NCBI RefSeq assembly: GCF_000835495.1
Contig: NW_015622542.1
Span: forward strand, 828,485-892,484
Source of the DNA: Cladophialophora immunda
Lineage: Eukaryota; Ascomycota; Eurotiomycetes; Chaetothyriales; Herpotrichiellaceae
Direction: 5' to 3'
Length of the DNA stretch: 64,000 bases
Of the stretch, positions 1-10,131 are shown piece by piece. The notes under the pieces were generated by a model, which saw only the letters and a program-made list of their open reading frames with translations, searched no databases and was not told the DNA's origin. The stretch's first letter is position 1; every line of letters begins with the position of its first letter. The position numbers were made by a program, and so were the translations under genes.

Positions 1-1344
1 CGCAGGGAGGAGAAAAGAGAGGTGGCCGCAATGGCAGAGGTGTGGCTTTGGCCGTTGAGTTCATTGTGTTTGTCTATATATAAGAGCGAGTCTGTGACGT
101 GAAATAAAAGAGTGGCAGGCAGGAGATCTGGCTAGCCCTGATCTGGCTTAGCTCTATATGTGACACTGGCCTGGCTAGAAGGCCCTTCGTCAATTCTTGT
201 CACTCGATGGAAGAACATGATGAATTCTACCGGGTCCCCCATTGAGCCACAAGAATCGAGACCATTTCATTCTGTATCGCATATCAAGAACGTTACCTAA
301 CAGCTATATATCCTCACGGCAGCACCTTATAGAGCAACGACGCACCAGGCGTCCGTGCAACTCGCTGGGCTAAGGATGACCATCAGTGGGAGCGATGGCC
401 CTGTGTCCTTGTTCAAAAGGCTCTATTAGAATGAGGCTAACCTTTTTCATGTGATATCGGAGGGAGCATTGTGGAGATATGAGACTTGTGCTATTGACGA
501 CTATATACCGATTTCCGAGGGCTCAAGGAAATAATAAGTCATAGGAATGTCTCCGTTCGAAATGACCAATGAACTAATTAATATTAATTAACTATAAAGC
601 CCAAAACCCTTCTTAGCAATATCTCCTAGAACCCGCGAGTCAACTCGTCTCCTCCAACGCATCCGGCCAGAGACTAGTAACTGCACAACACAATTCTATA
701 CGGGTCTCCCTCTTACTTCTTTGTCCACTTCTGTTGGGAGGCAAGGCCTGAGTGGTGACAGGAATCCCGGGGGGGGGGGGGGGGGCAGGCTTTGTTCTCA
801 CGCACCAGCTTTGAGCAACGCAGCGTAAAGCAAGCATCTCGTCCATTCACCTTTATCACTTGTTCTGTCCTCTTCCAGAGGCCTGCACAAGGGGAGTGCT
901 TTTGTTCCTTACAAGAAAAAGCAAGCGCTTCCTCAAAGCATTGATCGCTTTATGTCGCCTCAGTCCATTTTCCCACGAGGACCGAGGATCGCTCATTCTC
1001 TTTGTCTGGCTCAGACAGTTGGACAAGAATGTCTTGTCTCGTCGCTGCGTCTGTCTCAGGCTGCAAAAGGCCGCTGCCTCTCCATCACGCAGTGCTGCCC
1101 AGGGGCACGATCGCCAACGTAGCTGGGTGTGTCTGTTATATAATGGCCTCACTTGCACGTCTCTCCTTCAGCTTTGCCCAAGTTCATCCGCCATTGCCAC
1201 TTTTCGAGGAGATAATAGCTAACCCACACAGAAGAAAAAACTCACTCATTGGCGCTGCTAACATCTCTAGGACACTACTCGACCGCAACTCTTGTCACTA
1301 GCAAGGAGGGACTTACCTTGGAGACTGCTCTACCCATCGAAAGA
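1..1344. other. Gene-free left edge / upstream region
   Basis: No coding region in either strand shows a family signature or a convincing start here; the open stretches are short and overlap each other in several frames. The segment holds AT-rich patches (around 575-600), a G homopolymer at 769-785 and the presumed promoter of the acidic repeat protein that follows. A reading frame open from 1249 runs into that gene, but its first 32 codons have no distinctive composition. Confidence 0.5.
769..785 (+). repeat. Poly-G tract (17 G)
   Basis: Uninterrupted run of 17 G on the + strand in non-coding DNA. Such runs vary in length, can form quadruplex structures and are error-prone in sequencing, so the exact length is uncertain. 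Confidence 0.9.
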
Positions 1345-2256
1345 ATGTCCATCCCATATCGTCCCGTGGGTGCCAGGCGTCCCCTCGCGGAACTGTACAG
1401 CTCAGGAGACGATCTTCCAGTCTCGTCGCGTGCTCGAAACCCGGGCGACGTGCTCATGGGCGGGCTAGACGCCGACGGCGATGACAGGAACAACACTTCT
1501 TCCGTCTGGGAAGGTGCTGCGCCTCCGACTTCCTCCCCCGAAGGTGAGAACAGTGATGATCAAGGCTACGAGTGGTTCCGACACCAACTCTACTTCGCCC
1601 AACAGGCTCGCCTGATCAACTTCGACAACGCTGCCGCTGGTCCCAGCTCGCTCCCTGCTAACCCCTCTGGAATGGATGATGACGATGACGCTGACGCTGG
1701 TGACAGTGACCCCGATGATAGTGATGAAGACTGGTTCTACAACGACGACAACGACGACGAGCTTGACGCCGAGGATGACGACGACGAAGAAGAACAGGTT
1801 GGACAAGAAGCTGAGAACCCCCCCGAAATCACGCCTCTCCCGCCCAGAGCAACTGGCCGCCGCCGCCGTCGCCGCCAAGTCCGCAATTGCAGACAGATCG
1901 CCCACGCGCACGACGGCGGCGCCCCGATGCTGGCGCTCGCGCTCAGCAACTGGCGCGTGAAGCGCGACGGGATGATCGCCGACAAGGTGAGAGCCGACAA
2001 GGTGAGAGCCGACAAGGTGAGAGCCGACAAGGTGAGAGCCGACAAGGTCGAGCAGGAAGAACGCCTGGAGAACCGCGTCCTGGCCCTCAGCGCCGCCGTG
2101 AAGATGGGGCTGCCCCTGCGCAAGGACGAGAACAACCAGCTCTTCAACGGCGACGAGGCGGTGCTGAGGGACAAATTTGATTACCGCAAGCTTGCCACCG
2201 CCGGGGCGCGGAGGGCGAGAACTCGGGCAGCCGAGGGCGGCGTGAAGAAGGAGTAA
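1345..2256 (+). CDS. Acidic, low-complexity hypothetical protein with ADKVR pentapeptide repeats
   Basis: Single-exon frame of 303 residues from the ATG at 1345 (MSIPYRPVGARRP); the frame is open from an ATG at 1249, which would add 32 residues. I recognise no family. It shows an Asp/Glu-rich block (about residues 110-155, runs such as DDDDDAD and DDDDEEEEQ), then a basic cluster GRRRRRRQVR that could act as a nuclear localisation signal, then four tandem ADKVR pentapeptides ending in ADKVEQEE, then a Lys/Arg-rich C-terminus. The alternating acidic and basic blocks suggest a nuclear or chromatin-associated protein, but that is inference. The coding repeat at 1978-2049 contains consensus splice donors, so an alternative spliced form with a different C-terminus is possible. 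It could be lineage-specific. Confidence 0.55.
   Translation: MSIPYRPVGARRPLAELYSSGDDLPVSSRARNPGDVLMGGLDADGDDRNNTSSVWEGAAPPTSSPEGENSDDQGYEWFRHQLYFAQQARLINFDNAAAGPSSLPANPSGMDDDDDADAGDSDPDDSDEDWFYNDDNDDELDAEDDDDEEEQVGQEAENPPEITPLPPRATGRRRRRRQVRNCRQIAHAHDGGAPMLALALSNWRVKRDGMIADKVRADKVRADKVRADKVRADKVEQEERLENRVLALSAAVKMGLPLRKDENNQLFNGDEAVLRDKFDYRKLATAGARRARTRAAEGGVKKE
1978..2049 (+). repeat. 15-bp coding minisatellite (4.8 units)
   Basis: Four perfect copies of GCCGACAAGGTGAGA (1978-2037) followed by a partial copy GCCGACAAGGTC. It encodes (ADKVR)4-ADKV in frame. Each perfect unit contains AAG|GTGAGA, a near-ideal fungal 5' splice site. Confidence 0.95.
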
Positions 2257-3013
2257 GTATCGACTCGCGAGGAGCGGGAGAGCTTCAAGCGTGGGTGACG
2301 AGTGTGAAGAGTCATTGGATCCTTCAGTAGACCAGACGCGGAGGTTGAGGGAGGTTGAGGGGAGGCTCATTCTGTTTATCACGGACTCTCATGGGTCGGT
2401 GGGATCTGGGATCGAATGGAATGGTTAATAGAGACGCCACCATGGCGCATCGGACTTTGGGATGCCTTCAGGTAAAGGCCTAATAAATGAGCTTGTCAAC
2501 TCTTATCCGTTCGTTCGTTCGTTCATTGGTTCCCTTTGCTCCTCTGGAGCTATATTGGTCTTTCAAACCCTTCCACTTGTGTATCTCTCCATTCGCCAAA
2601 AAGAGTAAGCCGAGTATCAGGAACAGTGCCCCGATGCCTTGCTCTTCAGCAAAAAGGAGGCAATGTCTTGCGCAATTACTGGCCAATATTAGGCACTAGA
2701 GTGGATCTATAAAGATAGCCTTGTCGGGGGGTGCTTCTAACAAGGACGCTTTTTCTCCTCGGTTGAATTTGGACCTCTTCCCTTCTTCGGTGTTCAAGAC
2801 CGGTTCATCTTGGAAAGGGATATGTGCTCTCTTCGGACGACGAGACGCATTGCCCCTTTTCATCTACCATATACCTACGGCTATCTCGCCAGGACGTGTT
2901 ACGGGGAACAGCAGCAGCAGGAAATGCTGCCTATATTTGCATGACGTTGCGCCCATCATGAGTCCTCCCACAATAGGTATTGTCCATCAACCTGCATTCC
3001 CAGCTGCCACAGG
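2257..3013. other. Intergenic, convergent 3' ends
   Basis: Lies between the 3' end of the acidic repeat protein and the 3' end of the sugar transporter. Nothing codes convincingly; a (GTTC)n short repeat occurs near 2508-2524. It probably holds both polyadenylation regions. Confidence 0.5.
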
Positions 3014-4975
3014 CTAGGCAGTTGCTTCCTTCCCAATGCCCTCCTCATGGACGGCCACGCTGACGTTCCCGTGCGCCTGGGCCTTTTCGTCCACGTGCTC
3101 GATCTTGACATGTTCCCCGGCTTCGTCCAGCGTCTCGGCGACCTAGAGAGAGAACGTCCATCAGCAAGGCTCTGGTTCGGCGTACCAAGAACTCCCAGAA
3201 GATGAAGTCAAAGACAATAATGAAGTGCATCATGAGAATCCAGCAAGGACTTTACTCACCTTGTCACCAAAGACGGCCTCGATCTCTTCCAACGTCTTGT
3301 TTCTTGTCTCTGGGTAGAACAGGACGAAGACAATCGCGAAGACGAAGCTTGAGCACACGAATATCAGGAAGAACTTCCACGAGATAGTCTCGATCGCTTG
3401 TGGGGTGAATTGCACGAGGATGATGATCAGGACATGCTGCGTCATGTAGCTCACGGCTACACCGACGGGGCGGACAGATGTGGGCATGATTTCGGCGGGA
3501 TACTAAAGTGTCGACACAAGTCAGTTTAAACACGATTCTCTCTTGTCGGAACCAAAACAAGGGAATAGGTACGAACCGTGGCTAGGAAAGCGTTGGCAGG
3601 CCCGCCGTAGCCGAGCCCAACGAAGAACATGGCTGCGATGATGCCCTTCGCGAGGGAGCGGTTGGTGCTTCCGCCATTCTCGTAGACTGCCCACGTTATG
3701 CATGTCGTGAGCGTCCCGGCAACGATGAGGAAATATGATATAAACTGTCATTGGTCAGAAGCAGACTTCATTCCCATAGGAAGGCACAACACTGACCATC
3801 GTTGGGCGCCGCCCCATGAGGTCGAAGCATAAAGCGGCGTATACTGCAGAGAGTGTTCCAACGCAGCCCCAAACACCGGTCAGGATGAGGGACATGACAT
3901 TGCTGAACCCGACATTCGTGTAAAGAATGACTTGGTAGTTCTGGATGACAATGACGCCAGAGAGCCTGCGACAATGTATCAGTCACATCTGCTCGAGTCG
4001 CCATGCAATTCCGGGATGTACTTACATGCATGCAATGGCGTACCAAAATACCAGCAAGAACCGTTTTCGGTATGAAGGCTTTTGCCAGATTGCTTTGAGA
4101 CCCAAGCGCTCCTCTCTGTCGAGCTCGATTTGGGCCTTGATCTGGTGGAACTCGCGGATGTAAAAGGTGTCGTCATGTGTAGAGCCGTGCATTTTCTTGA
4201 GGACCGCCAAAGCCTCGTCGTAGCGCCCGACATACGCAAGGTAACGCGGTGATTCTGGCATCATGAAGGAGAAAGCAAACATGAGAACGCCGGGGATAAG
4301 TTGGCAGCCTAGCAGGAGACGCCAGGAGACATCGCCCTTGATGAAGTAGAATCCCAAGCCACTTGGATCTTGAATTCAGCATGCATCCACTCTCAAGCAC
4401 AAATAGAAGTAGACTTACATCCATTCAGTGAAACAATAAGCGCCATTAACACTGACTCTGCGGAAATGTCAGCCCGAACCCCGATAGATTTGCTGGAGTC
4501 CTTACGAATAGAGACCGCCAATTCGGCCTCGCATCTTGGGAGGTGCAATTTCAGAGGCCATGGCCGGGCACACGACAAACATCAAGCCACTGGCCATTCC
4601 ACCGATGACTCGACCAGCCACGAAGACGCCGTAGCTGTGGGCTCCTGTCTGCATGGATGCAGCGAGGAGAGACGCCACGCAGCCAATCTGAATGGTCCGA
4701 ATACGTCCGTATTTGTTGGGCAGATACCAATTCGAAGCCATGCCGACAACGGCTCCAGCATAGTATGCCGATCCCATGGCGCCAATGGTGGTAGAGTCGA
4801 GGTTGAAGTATTCAAGAAACGACGTATAACCAAGCACGGATGTTGTACAAGCTTTGCCAAGGGTCAGTTCGCATTGAAGGCAGCGTCGACGAGGAATATG
4901 CTTACCAGAGTCATAGCCATAAAAGACTGCCCCGAAGGTCACGTACAGCACGCAGAGCCAGTTGTATCGATTCAT
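3014..4975 (-). CDS. MFS sugar/hexose transporter, 8 exons
   Basis: Sugar porter of the major facilitator superfamily (TIGR00879-type), expected in the plasma membrane with 12 helices. Exons on the minus strand: 4975-4906, 4851-4506, 4457-4419, 4361-4026, 3965-3797, 3744-3577, 3502-3260, 3142-3014, which join in frame to 499 residues. Visible family signatures: N-terminal FGAVFYGYDSACTTSVLG across intron 1, GRVIGGMASG, the PESPRYL motif after helix 6 followed by a charged central loop, DLMGRRP between helices 8 and 9, and the C-terminal PETRNKTLEEIEAVFGD. The ATG at 4975 is chosen because an in-frame TGA lies just upstream and the first helix starts right after it. Introns are 48-117 bp, and the third exon is only 39 bp. 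The hydrophilic tail after the last helix is short. Substrate cannot be told from sequence: a hexose, disaccharide or polyol are all possible. Confidence 0.93.
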
Positions 4976-6679
4976 CTTGGCAATATCCCCGACAATGGTC
5001 GAGGTTCGTCTTCTCGATCAGAGCTGCGGAGAAGGAAGAGAGCATGCAGAATCTGTGTTCTGTAAATCCGCAAAGACGGGGGCTGGTTGATGCATATAGG
5101 AAATACGGCCGGGGCATCCTCGGTCGCCTCTAAAAGGGGCCCAGTGGCGACCGATCAACGACTGCGCAAGGGTAAATCCTGAGTAGGATGTTTCTGACTC
5201 CGAAGGGTCCGGTTGACACCAGGAAAGCATAGGACAGAAGACCGTGGCTCGTGGCGGCCATGCTAGAGATTGCGGAGTCCCCGCAGAACAACTCAGCCTT
5301 GTCTCGAACAGGACATCCTCGGTCTAAGCGTTGACCAGTCGCCCGCGGGGAGGCGTGGGCTTCTCCACCTGTGCTTCTAGGACCGGCCGTGCGGGCGACC
5401 TGAAAGTCACTCGGATGGCCAATCTTGGATATTGGGGAGCTCAGGCGGTGTGGAGCGGGATGAAAGAATCCATGCCCTGGCCGCACGCCCACTTGACTTG
5501 GGGTGTCGTGGGTGTCTGGTAACCGCACACCCTTGACTCCCTGGGGAGAGAGCGGGCCCAAGCGAAGAGATGGCCAGGGTTGATGCAAACGTGTCGCGAC
5601 ATTGTGCCTCGCTTCTTATCTGTGAAGTTCTAGGTATGAGCTATGCAAAATCAGCACAAGCACTCAAAGAGCCCCTATTACCAATATCCGAGACGCACGT
5701 CATAACTGCTTTCTGTAGCTTCTTTTCTTCCACGACCAATCCTGAATGCTCACCGAGCTTCCGTGTCTTCGCAACCCTAGCTTGCGCAGTCTTCATGAGC
5801 CACGTGTGAAGACGCGAGATCATTAGTCTCTGTTGCCCAGTAGGAAACTTTGTGGGCCAAACCTCGTTGCGGCATTGACAAGTTAGCATTCCGCAATGTC
5901 GACGGATTCGTGCGTGATTCCGTCTTCGCTGAGGGTGACAGAAACTCCTGCTGCTGCTGTGAGCGGCGCAAACTCAATGTATGAGCCATGTGGTACGCAA
6001 GTGTCCTTCTGTGGCTCCTTTCCTAACAGCCAGACAGCTGTTGCTTATTCTTTCCATTGCTCCCGTGAGACGGACGCTCAGCCGAGGCCAAAGAGGCCTT
6101 CCACCCAGAGGACTCGTTGCGAAGAAGACCATAGGTTTCCCTTTGCTCCTGGCCATGGGCCGCACAGTCTGGCTTCTCCCGTCGTGGGCGAGCGCTCTTC
6201 AAAGATCTCGACCTCGATCGACCGTCGTGTCATTGGGTAATAGGCTTGTGCATGTTTCAAACTGGAAGTGCAAGTTCAGTCCTGCCACGCTAATGCACTG
6301 TCTGTAGAGCAATGCCCACCTCTTCAATCGTGTCATTCGGTCGAATCTGATCAAGCGAACCTCCTCCACTCCACGGTTTCTTCTAACAATCATCTCTTAT
6401 GTTCCATTGGCCCACGACCGTCCGGCAAAACAAGTCCAATTGTTCCGCGGAATGTGAGGTTTCGCCGGCTCGAAGGATGGTCGAGCCGTAGAGACATGAT
6501 ATCACGGAAAGGAAGAGAGAGGGGAAGTCACTTCATAAATCCATCCAGGGAGCTTCTTCAATGATATGAAGTGAGATGAGTAGAGAGATATTGACCTTAC
6601 TCCTTCGGTGGCGGAAGTCGAAGGTGCCGAGTTCTGGCTTGGCACGCCATCCCCGACGAGGCTGTCTACCAACTGCTGC
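4976..6679. other. Long upstream region of the transporter
   Basis: About 1.7 kb with no supported gene. Short frames on both strands have no recognisable motif. It should contain the transporter promoter and the 3' end of the GST gene. Sequences matching the CreA/Mig1 carbon-repression consensus SYGGRG occur on the + strand at 5345-5350, 5450-5455 and 5541-5546, which would suit a sugar transporter, but the motif is short and expected by chance. Confidence 0.4.
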
Positions 6680-8096
6680 TCACAGCTTCGCCTGCCCAGC
6701 AGGCCTTATCACGAACCCGGTACGGGGAAAGTGGATTCTCACCTCTCCCACAGCTGGGCCAGTGCCCTCGGTTGTCTTTTGAGGTGTGATGACCGCCTCT
6801 TCTGGCGTGAGGGCCACCAAAGTCCCTACCGTGGGACTATCCCTTCCAGTATCATCAGGAGCGATGGTCACGTCCGCCCCTGCAACAAGACCATTGCGTC
6901 CATCGAGGTCGTAGTGCGGACCAGCTGGAGTTGCAAGCAGAGGGACTTCCTCCAACAATAGTGTCTGCTTGAGTTGCTGCATCACCCTCGTGACGCCCTC
7001 TGCATTATCCCTCTCGATCTTTGTCTCCACGCTCGGAAGCCCTGCAACGTATGCTTTGAAACGCTCAAACCAAGCAATGATTCCAGGATAGCGGTCTTTG
7101 TTGAACACAGCCCCCATTCCCTCTCCGTCGCCATCATTCGTTCCTCCGCCTGTCAGATTCCCAATCCCTTCTCCGCGACTGATCTTCTCGCCCCAATCGA
7201 GCTGATACCACAGTGCCAGGTCCGCAACGCTTGGCACATCGCCCCCGAAGATCCATGCTTTGGATTGCTGATCGGAGAGCAGTGGCTCCAACAAGCTCAA
7301 CTGCAAATCCAATCCGCTGAGATTCTGAGGGACTTTCCTCCCCAGTTTCTCCGCGTCTAGTTTATGCCCGATCAGATTCGACCGGTCGACGCCAAAATGC
7401 GTGCGCCAGACACTCGAGGGTATCAGACCTGTGGTTACGCGGAAAAGGGGGCGATCGGTCCAGTATGACGCAAAGCCACGGACGAGTGGTCGGAAGGAGG
7501 CCGAAGAGGATGGGTACAGTGTTCCGTAACCTTGTGCGGAAGGAAATTGGCTTTCGAGTGCTTCGAGAATCAGCGATGTGTCGATGTAGATCTGTCGCAG
7601 TAGTGCTTTTCTTTAGTTTGAACCTGGAAATGCGACCTGGGGGATACAATGCCGAGGAGAGAGAATGGTGATTATAACTTCTCACTCCACGTTGGGCGGA
7701 CACATTTGCTTACCTCTCGTCCAATAGCCAGAACCGGAATCTTTCTATAAGTGACGTTGAAATTGTCCTTTAGGACCGGGCGTGGCATCATCGAAGGCAC
7801 AACCACAAAAACTATCCAAGCAAACACCATAGCGTCAGCCCATGACAAGGGCCACAGAACAGTTCAAACGAGGTCTGATTTATTGCCGGGATGAACATAT
7901 GGCGTCGGCCGACATACTGTATGGGATTTGTTTCAACCTGAGAGCCAACTTGACCTTGGTGGTGAATGGCGACGCTGGATTGACTCCAAGTTAGCTTGAT
8001 ATCCACAGTCTATAGGTATCGACCAGGCTGTATCTCACAGTCATATCCGAAAAGAACCACCGGAGGCCTTGCTGATGAGGCGTCTCCGGTCCCCAT
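6680..8096 (-). CDS. Glutathione S-transferase-like protein, 4 exons
   Basis: Fungal GST-family protein of 374 residues, cytosolic. Exons on the minus strand: 8096-8039, 7974-7918, 7811-7714, 7591-6680. The thioredoxin-fold N-terminus is split over three short exons and reads VVLFGYDSSPFTTKVKLALR with the SPF catalytic/glutathione-site signature, then IPVLAIGRE and the IYIDTSLILEALE helix typical of this family. The all-helical C-terminal domain follows (about residues 100-245, with IFGGDVPSVADLALWYQLDW). A C-terminal extension of roughly 90 residues (GADVTIAPDD..., VRIHFPRTGF) forms an extra beta-rich-looking domain seen in some fungal GST-like proteins of unknown function. The small exons make it easy to miss the N-terminus and annotate a truncated protein. 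The substrate is unknown. Confidence 0.85.
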
Positions 8097-8513
8097 GTTT
8101 GCGAGGCTTAGGCGGAGAGAAACAGGCTTTCAATGGTAGCCGTGCTAGTAAGCTGGGAACCAGTGGCCGGAGGGATGGCAGTAGATGGACATGCAATTTC
8201 AACCTTTTCAATACTTCTGGAAGGCTTCCATTTGATCAGCGAAAGGCGTACAGGTACCTTGACATGAGAAAGGACCGTTTTGTCTATACGCGTCCACGAA
8301 TAGTAGCAGTGAGAGCCGCAGTCAAAGTCGGGTGAATGGGTGATTCGGTGCATGAGCCTCGGTTCGGTCAGATCTCGTCATTTGATCCCCACGAGGCTGA
8401 TTCAGCCTTGCACTCAGACTCTCCCCTTAGCAAATATGTCACTGCCCATTATTCTCATCTACACAAGCTGGATCTTGGTTGCGTTGTTCAATAGCCTGTA
8501 CAGTGAGTAAGGT

Positions 8514-9700
8514 TTAACCTACATATAAACACCACCCTGGCACGATGCTCCTCTCCAAAGCGGGTTCTCCGTAAAAGTACAAATGGTTCACTGCCACAGA
8601 AAAGGTATCCGTCCAGTCAATCCGCGAGTCCCATACATACGTCTGAACTGTCCCATTTTGAGTGTTGAAGATGACAATGGAGTCAGTTTCAATGCTTTCA
8701 ACATAACAATGCCGTTCGAATCACTCTCTAACCCATCGCTGACGCGTTTCTGGCCAAGGTCCATAACCGACACTGGAGCAACGAGTTCAGACGAGACACT
8801 TCTGTCCCGCAGCCGAGAAGGAGACACATCATACAAATGACGTCCCGAAACCACTGGGAAGTACAAAGTATCCCCGTCCGTTGGATAGAGCGATTCCGTC
8901 TGCACCAAAGTCGGCATCCCGGCTCCACTATTCATGTACACAGAGTCGCCCCACACGTTACTGTAAAAGCCCGGTTCAGGGCGGAGCTGTGGGATGTTTT
9001 CGAGATGACGCCATCCTTCACAGGTTCCAAGATCCACGACAATGATCCCGTTCCGTCCTTGGCTAGAGAAACCCGTGATTTAAGCAATACCTTAGCCTGA
9101 AGATGCGACAAAAGCGTGCGAACATCGTTCGGATAAGAGTTCGAGTAGACGACTGCTGGTGGGAAGAGGATGTTCTGGAAGATAGTATTGTTCGTCAAGT
9201 CGATGCCTATGGGACTGCCAAAGTTTGATGTCGTTAGTGTGCCGTTGCTGAGAAGGGCACGTGCAACGATCTTTAGGATCGACGACCACTCTTTGGATTG
9301 AAATCAGGTAGGCCGATAGACCTTTTGTCGTGGGAGGATATGTTGAATAATTGACTGCTCTTCCCCGGAGCCAATTAATCTGTGCGCTAGGAAACGGGAT
9401 CTCGGTATTGTTCGAGCAAGCTCGGCAACCTGATATCTCGTATTTGTGCAATTGAGACCCAAGAGACAGCACGAAAATATGCGCCCTAATGCAGAGACAG
9501 CGACTCCTGGGGACATTTGTGAGTTTATTCAGATCTCCACGAAAAGCGACATTCCGCCTACCTGTCGGCCATTCATCAAAACAGAGGTGCATCAGCTCAA
9601 GTGCCGGATCCTTGCTCACTGGATCACGAGCAGGTAGTTGAGCAGTGACAGCTGCGAGTGGGACGGAAGCTAGGTGAAGACTTGTGGTGTCCAGCTTCAT
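8514..9700 (-). pseudogene. Decayed Yellow / major royal jelly protein family gene
   Basis: Remnant of a secreted Yellow/MRJP-type beta-propeller protein. The N-terminus is intact: signal peptide from ATG 9700, then LPARDPVSKDPALELMH and WPTG. A normal 55-bp intron (9507-9561) splices to VAVSALGRIFS. After that the family sequence continues but changes frame near 9411-9420, loses the conserved W-x-LDTG segment and shifts near 9255-9268, shifts again and meets an in-frame TAA at 9080-9082, and shifts near 8699-8713. Pieces still legible in three frames include SNNTEIPFPSAQINW-like, VNYSTYPPT, GIDLTNNTIFQNILFPP, NGIIVVDLGT, YFPVVSGRHLY and RVSDGLESDSNGI. The many independent lesions exclude an intact gene unless the sequence is grossly wrong. 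The changes are indels rather than dense C-to-T mutations, so repeat-induced point mutation is not the obvious cause. Confidence 0.85.
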
Positions 9701-10131
9701 ATTGATCAAGTCCGTGCAGTGACTCTCTATAAAGATTGAATTCCGCAAGCAACTGTCGCGGAACCAGGTGATCGTGGCCAAAACTGCCTGCAGGAAGCTA
9801 TATAGGTGTCCTCGGGATCTGCCAAACCTCGACATCTGGTGGGCTTTTGCGCCTGGATGACGAGATCACAGCGGAGACTGCATCCGTATTTTGATGAATA
9901 TGGCAATCCACATGGTGCAATTGGCCGACGTGAGATCGAAAATAGAGGATGAAGACGAGCAAGTTGGTGTATCTCATCCCTGCCGCTTGTCAACTCCTGA
10001 AATTGGCGTATTGCATGGAGCAACAAGTCGTGTGATCGACGTCATGGTGACAAGCGAGACTTTCGACAAATGTGACGAGACTGAATGATAGTCTTGCAGC
10101 ATTGAGCTGGCGTTCGTTCCAGAACTTGGGT
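9701..10131. other. Intergenic
   Basis: 430 bp between the pseudogene start and the 3' end of the DENN-type gene. I see nothing in it beyond what may be the former promoter of the pseudogene. Confidence 0.4.

Noticed and set aside
1465..2382. 305-codon open frame antisense to the acidic repeat protein
   Set aside because: It is a shadow created by the repeat and acidic/basic codon runs; the product is repetitive Val/Leu-rich sequence with no motif, and the sense strand has the better composition.
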